In this document: in pieces, positions 16,492 to 23,052 of the stretch
Position numbering within the stretch: the stretch's first letter is position 1
Layout: each line of letters begins with the position of its first letter
NCBI GenBank assembly: GCA_011374625.1
Contig: DRPN01000161.1
Location: forward strand, 1-37,211
Origin: Bacteroidota bacterium
GTDB taxonomy: Bacteria > Bacteroidota > Bacteroidia > Bacteroidales > VadinHA17
Direction of reading: 5' to 3'
Length of the DNA stretch: 37,211 nt
Notes under the pieces: model-generated
Told to the model about the DNA's origin: nothing
The model's input: the letters and a program-made list of their open reading frames with translations, nothing else
Database searches by the model: none
Program-made: the position numbers and the translations under genes

Positions 16492-17355
16492 ATGAAACAG
16501 CTAAAAATCATAAAACAGGTCACAAACAGGGAGGAATTATCCCTGGATAAATACCTTCATGATATAGGCAAAGAAGAATTATTATCGTGCGAAGATGAAG
16601 TTGTTTTGGCCGACAAAATCAAAAAGGGGGATTTAGATGCACTTGAGAAGTTGATCAAAGCCAACCTTCGTTTTGTAGTATCTGTAGCAAAGCAATATCA
16701 GGGACAAGGTTTAAGTCTGGCCGATCTTATCAACGAAGGCAATCTGGGTCTAATAAAAGCAGCCATGCGATTTGATGAAACCCGGGGATTTAAGTTCATT
16801 TCATATGCCGTATGGTGGATCAGACAATCTATCCTTCAGGCCCTGGCAGAACAATCACGCATTATACGTTTACCGCAAAACAAGATTGGTGCCCTTAACA
16901 GAATAAACAGATTTTTTTCCAAGTTTGAGCAAGAACACGAACGAGAGCCCACTATTTTGGAACTGTCCCAGGCGCTGGAGCTGGCCCCTGCAGAGATCAA
17001 GGAATATATCTGGGCTTCCGGGCGTCATGTTTCAATGGATGCTCCTATATATTTCGATGAGGAATTTAATCAATACGATCTATTACTGAGCAAGGATTCT
17101 CCCCCTCCGGACAAAGAGCTTCTCAACGAATCGCTCCGCCGTGAAATCGAAAGGGTCCTAAAAACCTTATCATCCAAGGAAGCTGATATTCTCAGACTAT
17201 ATTTCGGTCTGAACGGGAACCACCCTCATACCCTCGACGAGATTGGCGATATTCTGGGGTTAACCCGCGAACGGGTACGTCAGATCAAGGAAAAAGCCCT
17301 GAACAAACTAAAACATACAACCCGTAATAAATTACTCAGGACCTATCTGGGATAA
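16492..17355 (+). CDS. rpoD: RpoD/SigA-family sigma factor (Bacteroidota short form)
   Basis: A 287-aa sigma-70 factor of the short Bacteroidota primary type. Region 1.2 is SLDKYLHDIGKEELLS. Region 2 has LEKLIKANLRFVVSVAKQYQ, the core-binding GLSLADLINEGNLGLIKAA and the -10 recognition helix FISYAVWWIRQSILQAL. Region 3 follows around residues 130-190. Region 4.2 is the helix-turn-helix TLDEIGDILGLTRERVRQIK. It ends KLLRTYLG, like other family members. Compared with the usual form as I recall it, region 3 is more divergent (for example LPQNKIGALNRINRF and the stretch around YFDEEFNQYDLLL). It is therefore either the housekeeping factor of a divergent lineage or a close paralogue. It is divergent from rho and followed by rpe, which has its own promoter. 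Confidence 0.88.
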   Translation: MKQLKIIKQVTNREELSLDKYLHDIGKEELLSCEDEVVLADKIKKGDLDALEKLIKANLRFVVSVAKQYQGQGLSLADLINEGNLGLIKAAMRFDETRGFKFISYAVWWIRQSILQALAEQSRIIRLPQNKIGALNRINRFFSKFEQEHEREPTILELSQALELAPAEIKEYIWASGRHVSMDAPIYFDEEFNQYDLLLSKDSPPPDKELLNESLRREIERVLKTLSSKEADILRLYFGLNGNHPHTLDEIGDILGLTRERVRQIKEKALNKLKHTTRNKLLRTYLG

Positions 17356-17367
17356 TTTCCGTTTTTC

Positions 17368-17399
17368 TTGCTTCCGTCCCCTGAAAAATATTATTTTTG
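17368..17399 (+). promoter_or_regulatory. rpe promoter, Bacteroidota -33/-7 type
   Basis: TTG (17368-17370), 21 nt, then TATTTTTG (17392-17399). The -7 element covers an in-frame TTG at 17397 that could be mistaken for the rpe start. This places the real start at ATG 17421. Confidence 0.6.
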
Positions 17400-17420
17400 C
17401 CTAAACCAAATTCTCAGGAC

Positions 17421-18080
17421 ATGTCTTTTCCATGGGTCGCACCTTCTTTTCTCTCTGCTGATTTTGGGAATCTGCAGAAAGATATTGAGAAAATAAACAA
17501 CAGCCTGGCCGACTGGATACATTTGGATATAATGGATGGCGTTTTTGTGCCAAACATTTCATTTGGATTTCCGGTGATCAAACATATCAGGGATAATGCC
17601 CGGAAACCGCTGGATGTACATTTGATGATCGTGGACCCGGACCGGTATATCAAAGCTTTTCATGAAGCAGGCGCCGATATCCTGACCGTGCATTACGAGG
17701 CCTGTACACACCTGCACCGCACCATCCAATCCATTAAGGAATTGGGAATGAAAGCCGGCGTAGCCCTGAACCCGCATACTCCGATACACTTGCTGGAAGA
17801 CATTCTCCACGATACGGACATGGTACTGATTATGTCGGTTAATCCCGGTTTCGGCGGTCAAAAATTCATCGAACATTCCTATAAAAAAATTCGAACCTTA
17901 TCGTCTCTGATCTGCGAAAGAAATCTTGACACCCTGATCGAAGTGGACGGAGGGGTCACTGTTGAAAATGCCGGAAAACTGGTGGAAGCCGGGGTAAATG
18001 TACTGGTAGCAGGAAATACGGTGTTCAAGTCAGCGAATCCGGAGGAAACGATCCGGCAACTTAAAATGAGTTCAAAATAA
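17421..18080 (+). CDS. rpe: Ribulose-phosphate 3-epimerase
   Basis: A 219-aa TIM-barrel enzyme that interconverts ribulose 5-phosphate and xylulose 5-phosphate in the pentose phosphate pathway. Motifs: WVAPSFLSADFGNL at the N-terminus; DWIHLDIMDGVFVPNISFG with metal-binding His and Asp; KPLDVHLMIVDPDRYI (second metal His); MSVNPGFGGQKFI (phosphate loop); and LIEVDGGVTVENAGKLVEAG with the catalytic Asp. The length is standard. The start is ATG 17421 (MSFPWVAPS) rather than the upstream TTG, which lies inside the promoter. It sits 65 bp after the sigma factor gene on the same strand, and the adjacent promoter suggests separate transcription. Confidence 0.96.
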   Translation: MSFPWVAPSFLSADFGNLQKDIEKINNSLADWIHLDIMDGVFVPNISFGFPVIKHIRDNARKPLDVHLMIVDPDRYIKAFHEAGADILTVHYEACTHLHRTIQSIKELGMKAGVALNPHTPIHLLEDILHDTDMVLIMSVNPGFGGQKFIEHSYKKIRTLSSLICERNLDTLIEVDGGVTVENAGKLVEAGVNVLVAGNTVFKSANPEETIRQLKMSSK

Positions 18081-18135
18081 TCCGGACTGCCTGATAGATC
18101 TTTTCAAAACTTAACTTCGTTTGATTATCGTAATT

Positions 18136-19356
18136 TTATTCTTTTCCCTCGACATATCCTTGTAAATATTTAAAATGTTCCGTCAACCTGCCATTTTCGG
18201 TGATGGTAGCTCTTTCAATGATCTTGTCTTTGTCTTCTCCCAGCAATGCGGGCATCACTCTATCCAGTAACATATTCCCAAAATCCCCGGAAGCATCGCG
18301 CGGCAATTCTCCGGGCAGGTTATCCACTGCCATGACAGTAATATTGTCCGGGGTAAAAGGATATCCTTCCCCTTCTGTCTCCGGGTTATACCCGTAAAAG
18401 GGGTTGGCAATGGTGGAAGCCCTCAGAGTGGAAGGGATCGGTTTCCTGATATCACAACTCACGTCGGCAACTACCTTTATCCTGAAACCCGGAGCACGGT
18501 AATCTTCCGGCTTCATAAAGACCGGAGAATGCGGATCCCAGTAATGACATGCAATAAACAGATCGGCAGTTTTCGTATACGGCAGGAATACAGAGCGATA
18601 CATACCAGGATGTTGAAAAAAGTGTTTCAGGTCAAACGGCGCATAATCTTTTCGGATAACATAATGGTCCGGATCGATCCTGCAGACAACGGGTTCATCA
18701 TAATTGGTAGTAAGAAATTCTTCCGGGGCCACCTGCTTCAGATGCAGGGGGGTCAGGGTTTCCAAGGCTCCGAAAGCCACGCGGCCTCCTCCCGTGATCA
18801 ATATTTTTATAGGTGGCAATTTTACTTTATCGAGTTGTTGTATCATCTCTTTCCGGTCGTGGCACTTATGGGCCGGCTTCAAGGTATAATCTCCGGTACG
18901 TTCTCCCCAGGCCCTTAAGGCATTGTAGGCACCTACAATCCCGGCCCAATGACCAAAAGCCACAAGCCTGGCGCCGTTGGGAGCTGTAAGATATTCATAA
19001 TCCACCAGTTTTATTTTCCTGTGAAGCACCTCCCTCAGCAGATCCCGGTTGTACGGTTGTTTTTTAGCCGTATGTGAAAAAAAGAAATATGTTTTTCCCG
19101 GAATCAACGTCTCTTTTTTCACTTCTTTCACGCCCATTAGCACGTCACAATCCTCCGGGTTTTCCTGCAAAGGGATCCCTGCCTTCCGGTATTCTTCATC
19201 TAAATAACATCGTATCGGACTCGGCTGCACCACCACCTCCACCCCCGGAAATTGCTGTTGCAGCTTATGCACTTCGGCCGGGGAAAAAGGAACCCGGCGG
19301 TCGGGAGGTGTCTTCGTCTCGCGCAGGATTCCTATTTTTTTTATCTTCATGGTCAT
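18136..19356 (-). CDS. Saccharopine dehydrogenase (Lys1)/alanine dehydrogenase-like NAD(P)-dependent oxidoreductase
   Basis: A 406-aa member of the AlaDH/PNT superfamily. The N-terminal substrate domain opens KKIGILRETKTPPDRRVPFS, with the typical catalytic Lys and Arg-Arg-Val-Pro. A middle section carries FFFSHTAKKQPYNRDLL and a Gly-His-Trp stretch. The Rossmann strand is PIKILITGGGRVAFGALE (GxGxxxxG). The C-terminal half carries VVADVSCDIRKPIPSTLRAS and MAVDNLPGELPRDASGDFG, which I associate with the saccharopine dehydrogenase (lysine-forming) group. That enzyme group reversibly cleaves saccharopine to lysine and 2-oxoglutarate, but no other lysine-pathway gene is nearby, so the substrate is open. 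Starts at Met1 or Met3 are equally possible. It is convergent with rpe across 55 bp. Confidence 0.8.
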   Translation of the reverse strand: MTMKIKKIGILRETKTPPDRRVPFSPAEVHKLQQQFPGVEVVVQPSPIRCYLDEEYRKAGIPLQENPEDCDVLMGVKEVKKETLIPGKTYFFFSHTAKKQPYNRDLLREVLHRKIKLVDYEYLTAPNGARLVAFGHWAGIVGAYNALRAWGERTGDYTLKPAHKCHDRKEMIQQLDKVKLPPIKILITGGGRVAFGALETLTPLHLKQVAPEEFLTTNYDEPVVCRIDPDHYVIRKDYAPFDLKHFFQHPGMYRSVFLPYTKTADLFIACHYWDPHSPVFMKPEDYRAPGFRIKVVADVSCDIRKPIPSTLRASTIANPFYGYNPETEGEGYPFTPDNITVMAVDNLPGELPRDASGDFGNMLLDRVMPALLGEDKDKIIERATITENGRLTEHFKYLQGYVEGKE

Positions 19357-19383
19357 TAAATTTATCGGCTTGCTAAGTTATTG

Positions 19384-19495
19384 AAAAATCCAAATCACAA
19401 TCTTGAAATTCCAAATAAATTCCAATATTCAATGACCAACTTCCAAACGTTATGACATTTTTAGTTTGGAATTTTAAGATAAGTGACGGATTATT
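19384..19495. repeat. AT-rich imperfect repeat element (CCAAAT/TTGGAATTT motifs)
   Basis: A run of near-copies of CCAAAT, GAAATTCCAAATAAATTCC and similar, followed by a perfect inverted repeat TTCCAAAC (19441-19448) / GTTTGGAA (19464-19471). This style of intergenic repeat, with many TTGGAATTT words and a TCATTGAATATTGG core, recurs in many bacterial genomes. No gene reads through it. It may fold as a hairpin at the 5' side of the dehydrogenase gene. Only one copy is in the window. Confidence 0.45.
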
Positions 19496-19525
19496 GGGAT
19501 TTCTCAGCCATTGGTACATTTTTTG

Positions 19526-19533
19526 TATCTTTG
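19526..19533 (+). promoter_or_regulatory. tmRNA promoter -7 element
   Basis: TATCTTTG is an exact and classical Bacteroidota -7 sequence. It lies 23 bp before the mature tmRNA 5' end, leaving a short leader for RNase P to remove. The nearest TTG upstream (19511) is only 12 nt away, so the -33 part is not convincing. Confidence 0.65.
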
Positions 19534-19556
19534 CAAGTGTAAACAAGCACAACCAT

Positions 19557-19949
19557 GGGGCTGACCTGGATTTGACAGCAAGGTAAATGGATGTGCAAGC
19601 ATGCCGAGCCATGTGACTACGCTCGTAAAACAGGGTCACGCAACAATAACTGGCGAAACCAATTTTGCGCTCGCAGCCTAATCTCTGAATGAGAGAGGGC
19701 TTAATCCCGGCACAAGGTGCCGGGACGGGCTATCTCCCGGAGACTCTGCCCGGCGGTGTCCGATCCGGAGGTACCAAAAAAGCCAGGGCTGGTCAGGATG
19801 ATGTCCCGCCATCCTGATGAGAAAACGGGGACTAAGGTTCAGGTAGGCTGTCTGCTGCCAGCCTGATCCCGACAACATAAAGCAGACTAAGCATGTAGAA
19901 ACCACTTCTGTTTCTTGTCTGGACCGGGGTTCGACTCCCCGCAGCTCCA
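19557..19949 (+). ncRNA. ssrA: tmRNA (ssrA), trans-translation RNA
   Basis: About 393 nt. The 5' end GGGGCTGACCTGGATTTGACAG and the 3' end GGTTCGACTCCCCGCAGCTCCA are the tRNA-like halves. GGGGCTG pairs with CAGCTCC to form the acceptor stem, and the TTCGACTCC loop is the T arm. The resume frame begins at GGC 19652 after AATAACT and encodes the tag GETNFALAA, stop TAA at 19679-19681. It fits the Ala-Leu-Ala-Ala degradation tags of Bacteroidota. The rest forms the pseudoknot region, including the stem CCCGGCAC...GTGCCGGG just after the tag. No split or insertion is present, and the terminator follows directly. It rescues stalled ribosomes with SmpB, whose gene is not in the window. Confidence 0.97.
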
Positions 19950-19960
19950 CAACTCTAAGC

Positions 19961-19989
19961 AAAAATGCCGCACTAGCGGCTTTTTTTTT
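19961..19989 (+). terminator. Terminator of tmRNA
   Basis: A GCCGC-ACTA-GCGGC hairpin preceded by five A and followed by nine T, starting 12 bp after the tmRNA 3' end. Confidence 0.9.
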
Positions 19990-20282
19990 ATTCGATAAGT
20001 GCAAACCAAGTTTGCATGAGTGAGCATTTTGAGAAATAAAAGAACGGGAAACAAAATGTTGTTACTTTTTGCTTTGGGTTATACGGGTCTCTCTTATCTT
20101 ATGAATCCCGTTTGCAGCGGCTGTGAGAGAAACAGTGATTAAATGAAGTGTAGCTGAAACAAAATCATTGGTCAAGCACGCATCCTCAGTGGAGGGGAGG
20201 TTTAGTTCAACAATTTATAAGAAAATAAAAAGATTGACAAATATTAAAATGGTTTATAAACTAAAAATATTAAATTCGGACG
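19990..20282. other. Intergenic region downstream of tmRNA
   Basis: A 293-bp stretch without a credible gene. It begins with a small inverted repeat GCAAAC-CAA-GTTTGC (20001-20015). No second copy of the tmRNA 3' end is found, so there is no sign of an integrated element at this common attachment site. The last 60 bp are AT-rich and presumably carry the promoter of the next gene. Confidence 0.5.
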
Positions 20283-20843
20283 ATGAATAAAAAATTCGGC
20301 ATATGGTTAATGATGTTTCTGCCTGTAACTTTGCAGGCCCAGGTTGAAGCTTCATTTGTTGTGGACACCAACCTTGTAAAGACATTTTCCATTCGTTGTA
20401 CTGCTGTTGAGACGGGAGGCAGTCTTTTGTATATATGGGATTTCGGGGATACGACAAGAGATACGGGCAGAATTGTAGAACATCATTTTATTAGGGAAGG
20501 TGAGTATAAGGTGACACTCGTTGTGAAAGATCCTGTGACACTTGCCTCTGATACTTCCTCTCAGATCATCAGCATTCATGATTTCCTGTGTGTCCCCAAT
20601 GTATTTACGCCCAACAATGACAATACCAATGATCTTTTTATCGTCCGTTCGAGCGGACAGGAAGTTTATACCATAACGGTGTTTACACGGAGCGGGGTAA
20701 CGGTATTTAAAACCGCCGGAAAAACACTGGTATGGGATGGAAAAACGCCGGCAGGTGTTTATGTCTCGCCCGGTGTTTATTATTATGTCATCACCGGAGA
20801 AAAAGGCTTTGTCCGGAAAGGGTTTCTGCATGTGATCCGGTAA
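20283..20843 (+). CDS. Small secreted PKD-domain protein with CHU_C-type (T9SS) C-terminal domain
   Basis: A 186-aa protein with a Sec signal peptide (FGIWLMMFLPVTLQAQ, cut near residue 20). Residues about 22-100 are one PKD domain, shown by LLYIWDFGDTTRDTG and the later HHFIREGEYKVTLVV. Residues about 103-186 resemble the gliding-motility/CHU_C C-terminal domain used as a type B T9SS sorting signal: CVPNVFTPNNDNTNDLF, YTITVFTRSGVTVF, VWDGKTPAGVYVSPGVYYYV and a final KGFLHVIR. Such tails usually sit on much larger cell-surface proteins, and here almost nothing but PKD plus tail remains. It could be a small surface adhesin-like module or a remnant of a larger one, though the reading frame is clean. 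It is isolated between tmRNA and the cyd relic. Confidence 0.82.
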   Translation: MNKKFGIWLMMFLPVTLQAQVEASFVVDTNLVKTFSIRCTAVETGGSLLYIWDFGDTTRDTGRIVEHHFIREGEYKVTLVVKDPVTLASDTSSQIISIHDFLCVPNVFTPNNDNTNDLFIVRSSGQEVYTITVFTRSGVTVFKTAGKTLVWDGKTPAGVYVSPGVYYYVITGEKGFVRKGFLHVIR

Positions 20844-21066
20844 GGGTTGAAAAACTTCAGGTTTAATCCGTCGGTGGACGGACAAGTCCTATAGCGGACG
20901 GACACAGGGGAGAGGTGCATTCCCCGCTGCCAGCGGCGAACATATTATGAACCACTCCGTGATGATACCCCGTCAGCTTGCAGCGGGAGATTCATATTTC
21001 TATTATAATATGAAAACATTTGCATATTTAATATACTATTGGAAAAGCTTAAAAGTTTCCGGGTAA

Positions 21067-21249
21067 ATGAGAAATTTTCTGATTAAGGTATTTCGTTTCT
21101 ATTATAACGGTTTCAGGAGCATGACCGTAGGGCGGAACTTATGGCTGATTATCCTCATTAAGCTTTTTTCATGTTTGTCATACTGAAGAATTTCTTTTTT
21201 CCTGATCTTAAAGAAAAATTTTTCATCGGACCGGGCAAGAAGTAATTAT
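21067..21249 (+). pseudogene. DUF4492 protein gene remnant (cytochrome bd locus)
   Basis: The ATG at 21067 gives MRNFLIKVFRFYYNGFRSMT and on to LWLIILIKLF, then a stop at 21184. It matches the start of the small DUF4492 membrane protein that, as I recall, precedes cydA in Bacteroidota. After KLF the homology continues in another frame ([19 protein letters not shown]), consistent with one T lost from the T run at 21164-21169. A second shift then leads to [13 protein letters not shown], which resembles the family's usual C-terminus. That last frame runs on into the cydA fragment. Two homopolymer shifts alone could be sequencing errors, but the neighbouring cyd deletions argue for real decay. 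Confidence 0.75.
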
Positions 21250-21528
21250 GTGATTGAGTTACTAGCCCGAATCAATTATTTCAATATGCTTAAAAACTTC
21301 GCCATTGATGTGGCTACGGGCATCATTCTTGAATTTGAATTAGGGACCAACTGGTCCAAATATTCCTGGTTTGTCGGGGATATTTTCGGGGCTCCGTTGG
21401 CTATCGAAGGTATTCTGGCTTTTTCCATGGAGTCGACCTTCATTGCGGTGATGTTTTTCGGGTGGGAAAAGGTGAGCAAGAAGTTTCACCTGGCATCCTT
21501 TGGTTTACGGGAATCAGGACTGTCCTGA
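21250..21528 (+). pseudogene. cydA: Cytochrome bd oxidase subunit I fragment
   Basis: An open frame of 92 codons contains one internal piece of CydA. It includes NMLKNFAI, then [50 protein letters not shown] and KKFHLAS. Intact CydA is 450-520 aa, so most of the protein is gone, including the N-terminal helices and the Q-loop/C-terminal half. Between FAI and VATG four or so residues also seem missing, judged from the usual spacing in the family. The frame starts in DUF4492-like sequence and ends in a short out-of-frame run where the cydB remnant begins. It cannot make a haem-binding oxidase subunit. Confidence 0.85.
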
Positions 21529-21690
21529 TGGTGTTTGCCCTGTTATTGACGGTGGGATTTAACCATACCGCTTTCTATCCTGGTCCCCTTCGTGCTGGCT
21601 TATGTCTGGTATGCCTGGAAAGCCATCAATGTTAAGAAAATCACGCGGGAAGAGGTGTCTGCTGCAGCAAGAGAAACCCATATATATTAA
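21504..21690 (+). pseudogene. cydB: Cytochrome bd oxidase subunit II fragments
   Basis: Two in-order pieces of CydB lie in different frames. The first (21504 to about 21580) reads [20 protein letters not shown] and on to HTAFYPG, a segment seen in the last third of CydB. After a loss of roughly 35 codons the second piece reads ILVPFVLAYVWYAWKAIN through KKITREE and ends in HIY with TAA at 21688-21690, the authentic C-terminus. Normal CydB is about 340-380 aa, so well over two thirds is deleted together with the end of cydA. The join with cydA lies within FHLAS, around 21500. Confidence 0.8.
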
Positions 21691-21708
21691 CATTTAAATA
21701 CGATCATT

Positions 21709-21936
21709 ATGCACACGGTTGAAATATTACAATTCTTATTGTGGCCTCTTGTGCTCGTTCTGTCATATTACCTGTCAGCATGGGCCATACGGGTATTCGA
21801 AAAAAATGCGGGAGCTCAAACGGATGCTGTAAGATCCTTCCCGTTTTCTTATAAAAGTTTCGTTTCCTGCGACGCTTTTATCATAAATATTCGGGGAATT
21901 TATCAGTTGTCTTCTTTTTTTTCGTGCAGGGTGTAG
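21709..21936 (+). CDS. Hypothetical small membrane protein, last piece of the cyd locus
   Basis: Up to 75 residues from ATG 21709, 18 bp after the cydB remnant. Residues about 4-28 (VEILQFLLWPLVLVLSYYLS) form one TM helix, followed by WAIRVFEKNAG. The last 40 residues overlap the 3' end of purS on the other strand and do not look protein-like, so the true C-terminus has probably been lost or altered. Its place directly behind cydB and single-helix form recall accessory subunits such as CydX, but I see no sequence match, so that is a positional guess. With cydAB broken, the gene is probably non-functional even if translated. Confidence 0.45.
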   Translation: MHTVEILQFLLWPLVLVLSYYLSAWAIRVFEKNAGAQTDAVRSFPFSYKSFVSCDAFIINIRGIYQLSSFFSCRV

Positions 21937-22166
21937 CTATAACCTTCGATGATTGGATTAGTAAGGATTTTATGGCACGCTTCATTGATACGTTCCATTG
22001 CCTTTTCTTTCGAGTCTGATTCAATTTCCAGGGTGATATGTTTCCCGATGCGGACATTGGATATCTCATTGAAACCGATCTTTTTCATACTCCGGCTGAC
22101 AGCTTTGCCTTGCGGGTCAAGCAAAGATTTTAGAGGCATAATATCTATTTCTGCTATGAATTTCAT
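21903..22166 (-). CDS. purS: Phosphoribosylformylglycinamidine synthase, PurS subunit
   Basis: An 87-aa protein matching the small PurS subunit. PurS bridges PurL and PurQ in the step converting FGAR to FGAM in purine synthesis. The family pattern is visible: KFIAEIDIMPLKSLLDPQGK at the start, the helix KAVSRSMKKIGFNEISNVRI, IGKHITLEIES, and a C-terminal ILTNPIIEGYSYTLHE, where Asn-Pro-Ile-Ile-Glu is characteristic. The length is typical (80-90 aa). PurL and PurQ are not in the window. It lies 11 bp after pssA and is presumably cotranscribed with it. Confidence 0.93.
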   Translation of the reverse strand: MKFIAEIDIMPLKSLLDPQGKAVSRSMKKIGFNEISNVRIGKHITLEIESDSKEKAMERINEACHKILTNPIIEGYSYTLHEKKEDN

Positions 22167-22177
22167 GATCTGTGCAT

Positions 22178-22909
22178 TTATTTTTTTTCCGGTTGAATGA
22201 TAAAAAGAATCAGTGCCATAAAAATATATAAAATTATAATAGGAAAGAGGCCTTTGAGAAAAAACAGGAAAAAAAGGATTACGGAAAGTCCGGCAAAAAC
22301 GATGGCCGGGATGATTGCTGCTGAGGACTTATTCTTAAACTTCAGGGAAAAAAGAGGAAGTTTGCAGATCATCAGATATCCGAACAGCAAAGAGATTCCG
22401 GCCAGGACCCATGGATTTTCAAGAAAGGCGGGATGCCATCCGGCGAGGCCGTCCTCTCGCACCAAAGGGATGGAGATGATAAAAAGGGCCATGGCCGGAG
22501 TGGGAAGTCCGACAAAATGAGTTTCCTGTTCCGGATCAATGTTAAAGCGGGCCAGTCGCAGACCTGCTCCAGCCACCAGAAAAAGCGGTGAAAGTAATAG
22601 CCAGAAAGACAGTCCCGGAAACGTTTCGGCCAGGTCGGATGTACCCGTAACCGAGCTGATCTGCTGCAAGAGAATGGCTGCGGGAGCCACCCCGAAACTG
22701 ACCATGTCCGCGAGCGAGTCCAGTTGTTTGCCCAACGGAGACCAGGCATGCAGCAGACGGGCTGAAAAGCCGTCCAGGAAATCAAAAACAGCAGCGATGA
22801 GGACCAGATATACCGCTCCTGTAACATGGCCTGTAAAAACCAGGACGATGGAGAAAAAACCCGATAACAGGTTCATCAGGGTAATCGCATTGGGGATATG
22901 TCGCTTCAT
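22178..22909 (-). CDS. pssA: CDP-diacylglycerol--serine O-phosphatidyltransferase
   Basis: A 243-aa membrane enzyme that makes phosphatidylserine, the precursor of phosphatidylethanolamine. The N-terminus KRHIPNAITLMNLLSGFFSI is typical of the PssA subclass. The CDP-alcohol phosphotransferase signature D-x2-D-G-x2-A-R-x8-G-x3-D-x3-D is complete in DFLDGFSARLLHAWS, then PLGKQLDSLAD. VSFGVAPAAILLQQ follows, and about seven TM helices are visible. The length is standard for Gram-negative PssA. No phosphatidylserine decarboxylase gene is adjacent. A TACTTTTG -7 element lies about 40 bp upstream, and purS follows as second gene. Confidence 0.95.
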   Translation of the reverse strand: MKRHIPNAITLMNLLSGFFSIVLVFTGHVTGAVYLVLIAAVFDFLDGFSARLLHAWSPLGKQLDSLADMVSFGVAPAAILLQQISSVTGTSDLAETFPGLSFWLLLSPLFLVAGAGLRLARFNIDPEQETHFVGLPTPAMALFIISIPLVREDGLAGWHPAFLENPWVLAGISLLFGYLMICKLPLFSLKFKNKSSAAIIPAIVFAGLSVILFFLFFLKGLFPIIILYIFMALILFIIQPEKK

Positions 22910-22948
22910 GGACTAATAAAAATTATCGGATAGAACTCTTATCTCCGG

Positions 22949-22956
22949 CAAAAGTA
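22949..22956 (-). promoter_or_regulatory. Candidate -7 element for pssA-purS
   Basis: Minus-strand TACTTTTG is an exact TAnnTTTG match, followed by GCCGGAG. It lies about 40 bp before the pssA start. The TTG upstream is only 11 nt away, so only the -7 part is supported. Confidence 0.5.
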
Positions 22957-23052
22957 ATGGAATTCATCAATTTTCACTAATTTTACCCGGTTCATTGAAA
23001 GAAAACCGGTCGCGGAAATCTGTTAATGACATAGTAAGAATTGGAGGGAACC

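Noticed and set aside
19950-20282. Integration site at the tmRNA 3' end
   Set aside because: No duplicated tmRNA end, integrase or phage gene is found nearby; the terminator follows directly.
20844-21066. GC-rich stretch with CCGCT-GCC-AGCGG and repeated CGGACGGAC as a regulatory RNA
   Set aside because: The stems are too short and there is no promoter or terminator context; it probably belongs to the decayed region.
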